Assembly: GCF_000165425.1 (NCBI RefSeq)
Contig: NW_001799022.1
Coordinates: forward strand, 62,001-126,000
Direction: 5' to 3'
DNA length: 64,000 nucleotides
From: Paramecium tetraurelia
Lineage: Eukaryota > Ciliophora > Oligohymenophorea > Peniculida > Parameciidae
This document shows, piece by piece, positions 21,798 through 34,700 of the stretch; position 1 is the stretch's first letter; the number at the start of each line of letters is the position of its first letter. The notes under the pieces were generated by a model. That model did not search any database and was not told where the DNA came from. It worked only from the letters and a program-made list of their open reading frames with translations. Made by a program: the position numbers and the translations under genes.

Positions 21798-23376
21798 TCA
21801 ATAAGGTCTTTATTTTCTAAGTTCATCTAGCAATGCACGCCCTTTAGCTTTTTCCATTTCTATTTTTTTATCATATTCCTCCTTTTGTCTTCGAAGATCT
21901 TCCTCCTCTTGTTGTTTTTTATCCCTTAACAATTGCTGTCTTTGCTTCTTCTCATCCATTTGATTTAGCAAATTATGCTTTGTTTACATTATTTTCTTCA
22001 ATTAATTTGATATAATACTTCTTATTCTATTCTTTACTTTTCCTCTAATTCTTTTTAATATAAATCCAACTATCGTAATAATTCCACCTTATCTTACTGC
22101 TTAATATTTTTTTCATCTTATATTATTTACTTCTTCAACTCTACATTTTCTGCTCGCTAAGCATAAACCTCATACATTAATTTAACTCTAGCATCCTAAA
22201 ATTATTTGTAAGATTACATCTTCAGCCTTCCATTTAGCCTCTTTATTTTCCCATTAACGAGTATTCTCCTCATTGATCAATCTTTCCTTCAGTTAATCAT
22301 TTACGCTATATTCATTTGTTCTGTTTTTAAAATTAAGTAAAAATTATCTAGTTTCTTCTTTTTATCTGAGTTTTTCAGCCTATTCCATTCTAGCAATAGC
22401 TTCCTCTCTCTCTAAGACTTGCTAGATCATTTCTTTATCTTGTTTCCTCTCTTCTTACTTTATTTATTTTTTATATTCTTTTTATTATTCATTATTTAAC
22501 GCAATTTCTTAATTGATTTCCTTTTTATAATTCAAATATTAATGCTCTCTTTATTTATGTCTCTCCTCTTCTCTCTTCCATTCTTCCCTCTAAAATGTTA
22601 AAATCTAATTATCTTACAAGCATCTGTTTCTCTTGTTCAATTTCTTCCTTGATTCTTTAAAACTTATTAACATTCATTGAAGCCTGAATACCTAAAACTT
22701 TGTTTCTTTCATCCACTTTGGCCTTCTATTAAATCTCTTTTTCCTTTTCCAACCTTTCCTTCTTTATAATTTCCCTTCTGTATAATTCAGCATAAATCAT
22801 TTCCTCTAGTTTCAGATAGTAAATGTATGATACCTTCATATTAATCTTCTAACATTTTCTATTTTTCCATCATTTACATGTTTCTGTAGGCAACAGCTTG
22901 TTATTCATTAAATTGCTAGTTTACCAATCTGAGTTCATCTGCATTATCTCTAAATCTTCGTTCATATGCTGCTTCTGCCTACTTAGATCTCTCAATTTCC
23001 TTTCTTTGTTTCAATTCAGCAACTTCTTTCATCATTCTCTCCTTAACCTATTCTGGAGTCTCAACCATGGCTTTGATTTCTTGTTGATATTAGTCATGTT
23101 CAGCATTTAACAAAGCAGCCAATTTTTCTTTCCTTTAATTTTTGTGTGCTTCAGCCTCAGCTCTAATCTATTGCAGTCTTTTTATAGAATATTTGCAAAC
23201 CTATTCTTAGTGTATTACGTATTGGCAATATCCTTTCCCTTATTTTCCCAAGCCGCAAAGGTTTTCTCATGATGCTCCTATCTTAACTTAGTGCTCAACT
23301 TGCCCACTTATTATTCTTGTTGTCTGCGTTAATAGATTAGTTGCTCAGAACGGTTACGAGTGGAACTTTATATCAT
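21798..23376 (-). CDS. CFAP53: CFAP53-like TPH-domain protein (microtubule inner protein)
   Basis: About 500 residues of charged coiled coil with several short introns. The segment VETPEQVKERMMKEVAELKQ, then RKEIERSKQAEAAYERRFRD and NADELRLVNQ matches the CFAP53/CCDC11 conserved block (human KETIEEKKDRMRAKTKLLKE ... RQDFVAEKLDQQFRERCQEL). Upstream, MIQSSTRNRSEQLIYQRRQQ precedes an NAEHDQYQQEIKAM segment equivalent to the human LALEENEYFTEMQL. The end EMEKAKGRALLDELRKQRPY fits the trichoplein/TPH type. CFAP53 lies inside ciliary doublet microtubules and at basal bodies and affects dynein anchoring and left-right patterning in animals. Exact introns in the low-complexity middle are not resolved. 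Confidence 0.8.
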
Positions 23377-23614
23377 ATTTAAATTAATAATAATTATAAT
23401 GAAAATAACCTCTTCCCTCTTTTTGGAACTAATCCTCAAAAATATCAGCAACTCTCAATATACCATACCCCTTATATCTTGTACACTTACTTTCTTTATG
23501 TACTTTCAATCTTAAGGGAATAGAAACACACTATTTAATTATTTAATGTAAAAAAACAATAATTAAATTTAATTAAATAATTTATGTGTTTAAAAATTAA
23601 ACTAAATAGATTAA

Positions 23615-25053
23615 TCAATGTTATCTTCCAAATTCTCTTTCCTTTTTTAATACAGTTCTAAACCCAGATTCTCTATTAAAATATTAATCAGGAACCTTTG
23701 ATAAATATCCAGCTTCTGGGTTTACTAATTCAATTCCTTAAGTGGGTGTAAAGGCAATGCTTGAAGTTAATCCACCAGTACCACCTCCAGATTGAGTCTT
23801 CGTTTGTGCAAGTCTCTATTATAATTTCTTACTGAGACCAATTGGCTTATCCTTCTTGATGTGTAACTTTACTTTGCCAATACCTTGACTTAACATTCCC
23901 AACCCAATTCCTGTGTCCTTGATTTCATCCTCAGCCTCCAATCCAAATTTCAATCTATTAGCATACTTCCTCACTTCTGTCATAGCCAATCTTTCTTTCT
24001 ATTTTCTGAACCTCTTCCCTCCTCTTCTTCTCTTCTTGTTCTCATCTGGAATAGGTAATGGTTTTTCTAATTTAGCAGGAGGAGGTTCTTAAATCTTCTA
24101 ATATCTCTTCATCATTTTTATTCTTAGATCCTCTCCTACATTTCCTTTGGGACATGTCTTCATATTATCAACTCTGGCTGCTTTGGCCACATTGGTTGCT
24201 AACATCCTTACTATTTGATTTTACAATTTCCCTGACGCTTTCTGTACAATCTCCAATGTTCCAAAATAACCAGTGTTTCTATTATGCATAGCTCTACTCA
24301 TTCCCAACATATTTTTCTTAACACTTCCCATCACTTAAATGTTACCTGCTGGCATATTGGCAAGCTTTTCAATTCCTCCTGCAGCTGCCATCAACTTAGA
24401 TGCCAATTGTGTACCTATTAAGGCTGAGACATTTGGAGCTATGTACTTCATTCTAGATTCAATATAGCAGATGACTAAAATTTTGATATAAGTTGTACTT
24501 TTCTAATTGTAGCTATCTAATGTCTCGATCTTATGACACAACTAATCAACCAAGGAGATGTCTTCCTCTGAAAGTTAACCAATTAAGGATTGTTTAGCAG
24601 CTATATTGACAGCAACTACTTGCTAACCACTCAAAAGTTATGAAAAATCTATGGCTTGAAGATCTATAGCATTTCGAATTAACCTGACTATCTTAACATA
24701 CTCGATAGGGTTTATGATTATTTTTTCCAATTCTGGAAACTTCTTATGGTATACATCCTTCAATTATTTATGGATATTCAAAATCCTTATGTTATTCAAA
24801 ATGAATACTCTTAATCAATGATTGTACTATATTCATTTGACCTTAAAATTAGATGATATTCTTCGTGACTTGCATTTATAGTTTCATCTTAGATTTGATA
24901 AGCAGATACTTCTAAAACTCTTTGATAATGCTAAAGAAATTTGTTATCTTTAAGTAAAGAACAAGTTGGTTCATCCTCAACCTATTATTTTGCCTCTGCA
25001 ATTTGTTGCTCTTCCTCTTCCTCCAAATCTTGCATAAAATCTTTGTCAATCAT
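23615..25053 (-). CDS. PRPF31: U4/U6 snRNP splicing factor PRP31
   Basis: About 450 residues. The N-terminus MIDKDFMQDLEEEEEQQIAE leads to the NOSIC/NOP domain: INPIEYVKIVRLIRNAIDLQ, VAPNVSALIGTQLASKLM in the form YIAPNVSALIGTQLASKLMA, then AAGGIEKLANMPAGNIQVMG and MHNRNTGYFGTLEIVQKASG. The PRP31-specific C-terminus follows: RRGGKRFRKQKERLAMTEVR, KYANRLKFG, IGLGMLSQGIGKVKL, and SIAFTPTQGIELVNPEAG (human SVAFTPLQGLEIVNPQAA). PRP31 binds 15.5K-U4 snRNA and holds U4/U6 to U5 in the tri-snRNP. Such a factor is expected in a genome with thousands of tiny introns. Stop TGA at 23,615. Confidence 0.96.
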
Positions 25054-25183
25054 GATATTTGTTTTGCTTCTATTTATTTATTAAAATATATATATTTCTT
25101 AGGAATTAGAAAAATAGAATAATCTCTCCTTTGAAGAATGAAATTAAATCAAAATTTGAAAAACTATGTATAGTTCAAAAATA

Positions 25184-27587
25184 TCAGTAACCAATTGTGG
25201 CTAATGTAACCAAGAGAGTGGCACAGATCTCTGCCCTATTTTCATCTATTCTAAGATTATCCATAATAGCCATTTTGATATGTTATTTTCCCAAATCCTC
25301 TTAATGCGAACATAATTTAGCTAATCTAAATAATTATTCAAAATGTTGTCCCAATTCAACAACCAATTTATCTTTTAAACTTCTTTGATTGCTACTAATT
25401 TTTTTTCTTGGTTCTGGCTACGATTTGGAAATATTGACTGCCTCTGAATTACTTTACATCCAAGTATTAACTTATGTTTATGGTGGTAAGGTATCAGCAT
25501 CATCTCTAAGATCGTCACTTGATTCTTCGGAATATATTCTAGAATCTTCAGAGTCAATTTCATTTTATAGATTCGGCTCTTCTAATTTTTTTTATTAATC
25601 CGACTAATTGATATATGTAATTTATTTACAAGAACATTTTTCAGTTCATTAATCATTTCTTTCATGTCTTCCTCACTATTACGTTTCTAAGCAGGTTTTT
25701 TTTAAAAAGGATCTTTATAAATGATTTTGTAAATCTTTTTCTTATTTTTCTCCTCATCAGTTTTAGATATTGACTCTTTAATTATTTTCACTGGTTTCTT
25801 TTAAATAATATCGAGTACTTGATATTATAATTCCTTATGAATTTCAAAAGCAGGTGTAAGAATACTTTATTTTTTGTTATTATCCTAGTTTTCTTCTGAA
25901 TTTTGAAAATCACTAATGGTTGATTAGTTGAGTAATTTTTATTCTGGAGTTTCTGAGATTTTTTCCAAATGACTCTATTAATTTTATAGTTCCTCCTGTT
26001 TTTTATGACTAGAAACAATTTCCTCTGAAACCTTGCGTTCCTACTATTTCTTCTATTCAAACATTTTAGGCTATGCATGAACTCTATAAATAGGCTTCTT
26101 GCATTCATCCTCTGATTTCAATCCCAGTTTGATCTTCTGAATTTAATCCAATTTGGTTAGGCCCTTTAAATTTTTGATATGAGGTTTAATCTCAAGGTTT
26201 TTCTTAAAGAATTTAGGACTTTCTTGCTCACTGTATTTGGTTCCCTCCTCTATCACTTAATCCGAACCCTAATAAGAATCTGGACTTTCTTTAGTAATAA
26301 AGCGACCATTTTTTTGTTTACTGAGAATGCCTACTTCTGGAGTGGATGGCAAAGCTCTTTAATTTGGATTTTGATTTAGTTATTATCGACTGGTTTGTTA
26401 TCTTGTAATTGGTGGTCTCTCAGGTTTGGATAATTTAATTTCAGGTAATTTCTTGAGATCACTATTCTTTCTTTGTTTCTATAAATTGATAGCAGGACTC
26501 CTAATTCCAGGCAATTACTTTATGTGATTCTCTTTCGAGGTTTGCTCTGTTACATCCCCTTTTGCATCCTGATCGTCAATCAAAGGAATAGTTGTATCAG
26601 ACAAATGTATCTGTTGGTTGTGTAATATTGTGTGATCGAATTCGCTTCTCTTCATAGTCTCTGATAGGAAATTCTTTATTCGATTTGTGATAATAGGCAT
26701 CTTGAGAATTTGATGAACTGCTGGTCGTTTCTCAGGATTTACTGTTAGAAGCTAATTCACAAGGCTATCTTTGTTTAATTATAAGATTAGTTTTACGTTC
26801 TCAATTGAGAGGAGTAAATGTTTGGAATGGCTTAAAATTGACCACGCACTATTTTTAGAGCTAATTAGGCTAGCGAATCAGCTGTAAAGGGCGGAGTCTT
26901 GGCACACATCTAATTTGTAATACTCATTCCATTACTTCATAGAGAATTACTCCAAGTGACCAAATATCGCCTTTAAAACTATATGGCTTGTTTTCCAACA
27001 ATTCAGGAGCCAAGTAATAAGGGGTACCCACCATTGTTTTTGCTTTGTCTCTAGTGTTGTTCAATAATCGAGCTATTCCAAAATCTCCCAATCGTATTCT
27101 CATGTCTTTAGTCAGGAACATATTTTAAGTTTTGATGTCTCGATGAATTATTTTACGATCATGACAATGTTTTATTGCTAGACACATTTAAGTAAACCAG
27201 TCCAAAATCCTAGACTCTGCTATATAACCATCTGTATTCTTCAACACCTAAGCCAAATCACCACCTATTCTTAATTAGTAGATGATTACCTTCAGCATAA
27301 TCCATCACTATACACAATTTCCCTTTTACTGTCTTATAAACCTCTCTAAAATTTATTATATTTGGATGCTTCAATTCAGACATTATTCTGAACTCTCTGT
27401 ATGTTTCCTGTTTTATTTTAGCTAAATAAATTACTTTCTTTTCTTAATCGTTTAAGTATCTCATGTCCATTTGCTTAATCACGCACAAAGAGTGATCTTT
27501 CAAACATTCACAAAGATAAGCCTTCCCAAATGATCCTTATCCTAACAAACGAATCCTCTTATACACATCTGATTCTTTTGGTCTCAT
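25184..27587 (-). CDS. NIMA-related Ser/Thr protein kinase (NEK)
   Basis: The kinase domain starts at residue 9: [20 protein letters not shown] (P-loop), CVIKQMD (VAIK lysine), [20 protein letters not shown] (catalytic loop, HRD), [11 protein letters not shown] (DFG), [19 protein letters not shown] (activation and APE region), [13 protein letters not shown]. The HRDIKTQN/GTPYYLSPE-like combination is typical of NEK1/NEK5-type kinases. Introns of 25-27 nt interrupt it after NDQEKK, after MDYAEG and after ILYEVM. After about residue 270 comes a long charged regulatory tail (about 480 residues) with coiled coils and SSDD/SEDS clusters, ending [11 protein letters not shown] at TGA 25,184. Ciliates have large NEK families that act in cilium length and basal-body control; the target here is unknown. 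Confidence 0.92.
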
Positions 27588-28747
27588 TTTATAAATTAAT
27601 TATATTATAATCAAAACTAAAATCTAATCCATCTCTGGAAGTTACTAAAATTAAAAATTCATTTTCATAATTATTTACAACTCTGGATGCCTACAACTTC
27701 CATATTTTTCTTTTTTAAAAGTTCAAGAAAACATAATTATTAAGAAAAATATTGAATTTATGTAAAAGTTTGGAGCCAATCAAAATAGAAAATTACTCAA
27801 ATAATTACATTAAAACATATTTCTGGAAATTGAATTTCTTATTGAAATGTGCATCATTAATATTTAAAAATTTGTTTTACAACATTAAATAATTAATTAT
27901 TAAATCCTATATTGGACTAATATATATTATTAGCTTTACAAAATAGTAAATGTTGAGATGCAATTATATCAAAAATACTTTATAATTTAAACTATAATCA
28001 TTATATTAGAATATTCATTATTTTAATTCAATTTTTTTATTATTATCTATAAAATATTATAATAGAGAAGGAAAATCGATTTCTTTAAGTACAAAAGCGA
28101 AATAAAAACTATTTCTAATTAATATTTCTATTTTCTTATTTTCCCCTTTATTTATTGATTATTCTTTTAGAAATTATAGTTTTCAAACATGTAAAATTTT
28201 TATATCGATATTCAACAATTCTGAAAATGAACTTTAGATGAGAGTAATAACTTGTAATAAGTGAAGATTTTATTTAATGTAACTCATTTTAAAAGAATAA
28301 AGCTGAAGTTTTTATATAATTATATAGATATTTTAGTAGATACCATCATATTCACAATATATACCTAAGTCTTTTGTCACTTTATTAGACAAGAATGAAT
28401 TAAAAATTCATAGGTTTTTACTAAATTAATAATTTAACTTAATTTTAACAAATTTGTATAATATTTTCCTCGTCTAATTTGATTGTTAATTTTTGAGTCT
28501 GTAGTGTGCTGGAATATTAAAAAAATAGTTATAAATTTATAAATAATTGTGGCAATATCATAAAGGAGAATGGTATTTTATTAATTAGTCTACTTTTTAT
28601 AAAAGAGGAGGGAGTGCATGCTAGGGTTTAGGGGTTGATATCTTAAGTTGATCTAAATGTAGTGATCATGGATTTGCGTATTTGGAGAAGAATAAAATTT
28701 AATAGCAAATATAAAAACGGTTTAAAGTATATATATATTTAACATAA
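27588..28747. other. Long AT-rich intergenic region upstream of the giant gene
   Basis: At 1,160 bp this is the largest gap in the window and separates the divergent starts of the NEK kinase and the giant secreted-protein gene. I see no frame with coding character. A G-rich patch at 28,610-28,640 (GGAGGGAGTGCATGCTAGGG and following) stands out in otherwise poly-A/T sequence. The extra space compared with neighbours may hold more regulatory sequence for the 8.5-kb gene. Confidence 0.5.
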
Positions 28748-31700
28748 ATGAAGAAAACCTTAATAACATTCTTGTTGTTGATGGTTGTGGTTATCTCTAC
28801 GAAAATAGAAGCATCAGAGCTTAGAACTCAAGGTATATTTATATAAAATATCAGGGATGACCTACACTGAAGCATAAAATCTAGATGTTTCTCGTTTAAA
28901 TTGCCACATCGATTTTGAATACACGATTGGGGAGTTGGCAAGATGGGTTGATATTATAGATAATCGAGATCAATTGATCAAAGATCTTGCAATAATTAAT
29001 TAAGTGATAAGCATCGTGGAAAAAGCAAAAGGATCAATATCTGTGATTCATTCCTCTATGCTTTTGCAAATATAAAGTAAAGTGAGTAAATCACTCCAAA
29101 GTGTATTTATATAAAACAAATGGGCAGCTTGTAAAGTAGAGGATGCCCTTGAATATGTGGCATAATTAAATGGCACTTAAAGTATTCATTTTGATTATCA
29201 CTTAGCAATTGAGGAGAAGATTGCTTTAGCGAATAAAATCATAGCCCAATTGAGGCAGACCTAGGATTAGATTCACTAATACTTGGATTAATGCTCATAT
29301 GCAAAACGTACTCAAGGATTGAGATAGAAGATAAGTTAGCTTCAAACATTAAAGAGAGTATGTGACCAAGAAATAAAGAAGCCAACAATAATTATAGATA
29401 ACGATCCTGATGACGAGGTATTAAATTTTGATGAGGAGCCAGAAGAAACAATTTATTATTATTTTGAAGAGGAAGACGTTGAGACTCCTCCCGATTACAT
29501 TTATCATGAACCTCAACATTACACCTATCCAACATATTAGGATGAGACCAAAAAACCATAAAAAAAATAAGTTAAGAAGATAGTGCCAAAAGAAGTAGTT
29601 GATGAAATCAAAGGAAATAAAAGATATGTAGCCTTGGGTCATGAGATTGAAGGAGAAGTGAAGGATAATGTGGATGAATAATAAAATTAATAAGAAGAGA
29701 CATAATTTGTAGTTTCCCCAGCCAAGGTTAGTAAGATAGAGGGTCTGAATAATGAAGATGATGGTAGTGAGAAAACAGATGGTGATAAGGAGAAAACATA
29801 AGGAGAAGAAGAATAAAAAGAATAAACTAATGGAGAGGAAACTAACGAAAACACTGGATCTGAATAAGAGTAGATAATAGTTGAAACTCATGATAAACCC
29901 TTAACATAAGATGAATCTGAAATAAAAGAGAATGTAACTATTGATGAATCTAAAAATGTCACTGTCGATGAGACTAAAGCTGGAAATGCTGATGATGATG
30001 ATACTACTACTGAAGTTAAGATCACAACAGTTCATAAGACTGAATAAACTGATAATGAAAGTGATGAAACAAAAGATACAGACAGTTAAGAATAAGAATC
30101 CACTGAGGAATCTACAGATGAATAAACATAGAAAGAAACTACTTAATAATCTTAAGGAACAGAAACAACTCATGAATCAGGATCAAGTACAGAAAATGAA
30201 GGAGATGTGGTTGTTGATAATTAATCTAAAAGTTAAGATGATGAACATGTTATTTCAATTGGATCATCAAGGGTTGAACATAAAAAGGATGTTTAAAAAT
30301 AAGAAGGTGAAGTATAATAAGAGGGTGAAGTATAATAAGAAGAGGGTGAAGTATAATAAGAAGAAGCTGAAGTAAAATAAGAAGAAGGTGAATAAAAATA
30401 AGAAGAAGCTGAAGTATAATAATAAGAAGCTGAATAAAAATAAGAAGAAAGTGAGTAAAAGTAAGAAGAAAGTGAATAAAAGTAAGAAGAAGGCGAATAA
30501 AAGTAAGAAGAAAGTGAATAAAAGTAAGAAGAAGGACATACCCATGAATAAAGTGAAGATCACAAGGATTCTCAAAAGAACTAAAATGATGAGAAGAAAA
30601 TAAAAAAACAAAAGATTAGTGATGATCGTTCATTAAAGATCTAATCATTAAGAGAAGAACCAAATCCAAATGAACCAACATAATTTTAACCACCAAAACA
30701 TCGGGCTAATTCAGGTCGTGTTTAAGAAAGAAAAGTCGTAGCTGTAAATACAAAATATTAAAATTCTGACTTCGATGGTGAACCAACAGAATAATTCGAA
30801 TTCACTGACCGATCCTTACTTCAAGACTCTTCTGAATATGGATATGGATATTGGGTCAGATACACAGAACATGGAGTTAAGGAACATAGTAGAGAGGATG
30901 GGGAATACTATTTCTTATCAAGAATGACAATAAATGAGGAGTATGAAGATTTTTCATTTTATGGAGACAGAGCCTTAGCAGTATTTATGTTCGATAATTC
31001 CTTTGTATTCAGCACATACGATACAAGCGAGAAATTGAAGACTAAAGATAAGGCAGTAGTATTAAATGAAAACATGGACAGTATGTGGTATTTCGTTATG
31101 TTCTCTTACAGTAATCCATTAAGAAAAGCTGTTGGTTATATTGCAAGTTATGGGGAAGGTAATGGAATATATAGAGTGGAAATAGATGGTACTCACATTC
31201 CACCTTCTTATATCAAACTCATATTTGGTGGTAAACATATGGATTATCATGGATTAAATGGACAATTTGCAAATATCTTCTTTGATATTGATGCTCCAGC
31301 ATTTGTCGATGGAGATGAAGCCTTGGATGAAATCCTCAACACCTTGAGTAATCCTCCTTAGAGTGTTCCTGCTATGATAGATGAAACTGTAGTTTAGAAA
31401 CCTAAACATTTGAATGGAAATGATAAAGGAGAGTAGTACCACTTTGATCCATAAGAATCTTAATTGATCATAGAAGAATATGCAGTTGGTTTATGGTTTA
31501 GATGGATCGATGACTTAAAAGTGGATGAACCAAATACATTTTAGTTGATTAATTTGAGATCGAACAAAGTCAAATCTGCAGGAAAAGGAGTCTTAGGAGA
31601 TAGAGCATTAGAAGTACATTATACATATGGTGGTGGTGCAAAGAGTACAGTCTACTTCAACACTTATACAACTAAGGGTAATAGAGCTAAGGGATAACCA

Positions 31701-34700
31701 TACTTATCAAAGACAGTAGAAAGTGTTGAGTTCATTTGGACTTATGTTTACTTTGGATATGATAATGATGGAGGACGTGCCTATGGTGCAGTGATTAAAC
31801 CAGGACTAGTGGGAGAAGTTAAATTTGAAGGCATCTAACACAAATTGGTTAACAGTTTGAGTGTTACTTTAGGTGGTGATGATGTCATATCCCCATTCAA
31901 TGGTATGATTGGATATGTTGGTATTTACCTTGGAACAGGAGCATACAGAGAATGTTTAGAATTTGAGATGACGTTCAATGATTGGGAAGGAGTCATGGGA
32001 GTGTATTAAGTCGGTAAGCCAATCACTTACATTGCTGGAGATGCTAATTAAGCTAGAGATGTAGCATATGATGCTTCAGAAAATGTTGTGGATAAAATTA
32101 TAATTCATAATGAGGAGGGAATGAAAATTAATGGGTAAAGTGAATATGGTTTTGGATTATGGACTAGATGGTTGAGTACATTGCCTAAATATTTGAATAA
32201 GAGAGCACCAGTACATACTATTGCTAGAATGGGTACTTAAGGTTATGTTATTGAATCTATTGATGGTAAATTAGTTAGATCTAATGCTAACAGACCAAGT
32301 ACTCCTAAGGATACTACTTTGTCAATTTCTTTGACTCCAGATTCTTATGAATTCTAAACTTTGGAATTGAAAGATGATATTGAGTTTTCTTAATTAGAAG
32401 GACATTGGAATTATGTCTACTTTGGATATATTAGACATGGTGATTAGGGATTGGCCAAAGGATACGTTCAATTTGGTGTTGATGGTGAAGTTGATGAAGT
32501 AATTTTCGACACTTTCCATGATTATTTACTTGAGTATGTTGAATTCATAGTTGGCAAAACCTCAGCTCCATTATTCAATGGTGAAATGGCAAGAATATCA
32601 TTTTCATTTGGACCTGGATCATTCATACCCACAATGGATACATTAAAAATCTTTATTCAGAATACTCTACCAGAAAAGGCTCAGATTCATCCAGTGGCCA
32701 GACAAACTTTATAATTGGTGGGAGCACCTCAATAGCTTAAGGAAGAACCTATTCAATTCGAATTCGACAAGTATTAAGGAGCAGAAGAATATGCTATTTC
32801 AGGATGGGTCAGATGGAGTGGTCCACTTGTCACTGGTAAAGTGTCTCATCTCATAACGATGGCTTAGAAGAGATTGGAGGATTTGGATGGTAAGAATGAA
32901 GAGACCTTACAAATAGTCAGAGGAGATCAAGCCTTCACTTTCATTACCTATAGTCAACATGAAGGTGAATACAAATTGGCTACTTAAGATGAAGCCTATG
33001 GGGAATATGCTGATCAATGGACATACATTTATTATGGATTTTCTTAATCGAAACAATAGACTTATGGTTATTTGAAATTTACATTTACAGAGAGCGAATT
33101 TAGATAAGAAAAGGTTAATCACTTTTATTTGGCTGTGTTCTCTGTATTGATCTAAGAGAAATAACAATACACTTAATTTATTGGCCAAATTAAAACATGG
33201 GTTATTAATATTGGAGATGGAGCATTCAGAGAGGGAGGATTTGATGAAAATGAAAATATTAAAGTTCATTTCGGATTCGTCAGCGGAACCGATCATTATC
33301 AAATTACAATAGGCTGGATAAGAAGCACATCATGAAGAGACCATTCTAGAATGTTCATCATAAAGTGATGAGGTACCTTTACATATAGAATTCGAACAAA
33401 GTGATAAATTGCACTTGCATGGTGTTAGTGAATATGGTTATGGCTATTGGGTTAAATTCCAATATTTCGCAAGCAAGAATACCATATATAGCAGACCATA
33501 ATTAATGGGATTGAGTAGACTCACCAGCAATAAAGATTACAAAGATTTTGATCATCCAGGAGACAGAGTACTCTTAGTTTTATTAGGAAAATAATCCTAT
33601 CATTTTGGAACCTACGATGTAATTACTAAATCAAATAATGTCGCTGGAGATATTCCTTATCAAGTTGACTCTGAAAGCGAATGGACATACATTTATTTCA
33701 GTTTTAAGAGAATTTCATAAACCTAAGGACATGCCATGGCCTTCACTTATTACAAAGACACTACATCAGGCATTCAAATGGATGTGATGCACTCATTATT
33801 AAATGACTATTTGTAATTGACTGTTGGTAATGCAGGCAAATATTATACAAATTTCAATGGACAAATTACTACAATCAGATTCAATCTTGGTCCAGGTGCC
33901 TATATCGATACCAAATAGGGTTTACTCTAAAGAATCAAGAATAAGGATGTTATGCCTGATATATTGGGTCCCACCAAAAAGTATGAGGTTTTGATTGGAA
34001 AACACGATGTTACCAAGATAGAAGAGGATTAACATATTACACACATAAATGAAGAGGCCAGAGAATATGGAATCTAATTATGGTTCAGGTGGTTCAAATC
34101 ACCAATTAAGACTCAATAGTTGATTTATAGATTCACTTCTTCAAATCCCGATTCTTTGGGTGATGCATAAAAAATAGGAGATAGAACCTTGGCTCTATTC
34201 CATACTGATGGCATAGAATTCAGTACTTATAACTTAAATCCTCTATCTTTGTAGAACACATATGAAGCTAAAATCCCATCATAATAATTGGAAGTTTGGA
34301 CATTTGTATATTTTGGTTATTCCAAACATCATTAGAAAGTTAGTTACTATTTATTGGCTGATGATGATGAACACAAAGGATTAGAATAAGCTTTACATGT
34401 TGTCTCTAATAATTACTGGTTATTCTTAGTAAAGGATGCAATGACAAAACCATTCGATAGTAGATTGGCTCAAGTTATTTTGAATATTGGAGATGGCAGT
34501 TACAGAGAAGATAACTTCAACACTCTTTAAGTCTATTTGGCAGCTCCTAAATTGTTTAGTACTGATAGTAAATTTGATTGGGAAGCTGATGATACTATAA
34601 CATTAGTTTCAGGTGATCCAGACAAATAAGGGTTGAAGATTACATTCTCTGAACCTGATAGAAATATAGAGAGTGTTTAGGAATATTCAGTTGGTCTATG

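Noticed and set aside
28620-28640. GGGTTTAGGGGTTG patch resembling Paramecium telomere repeats (G3T3/G4T2)
   Set aside because: It is under three degenerate units in the middle of an intergenic region, with coding genes on both sides; it is not a telomere, and an internal fragmentation site cannot be shown from one copy.
29421-30173. Two minus-strand hydrophobic ORFs (156 and 90 codons)
   Set aside because: They are antisense to the acidic stalk of the giant gene; acidic codons read in reverse give Phe/Leu/Ser-rich pseudo-membrane proteins.
30296-30540. Regular short repeats considered as a CRISPR array
   Set aside because: Repeats are contiguous, have no unique spacers, and code for a Glu/Gln stalk in a eukaryotic gene.
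30267-30611. Minus-strand Leu/Phe-rich ORF looking like a membrane protein, and plus-strand poly-Lys ORFs at 29,941-30,603
   Set aside because: They are out-of-frame shadows of the Glu/Gln repeat of the giant gene, whose own frame continues through TAA/TAG as Gln.
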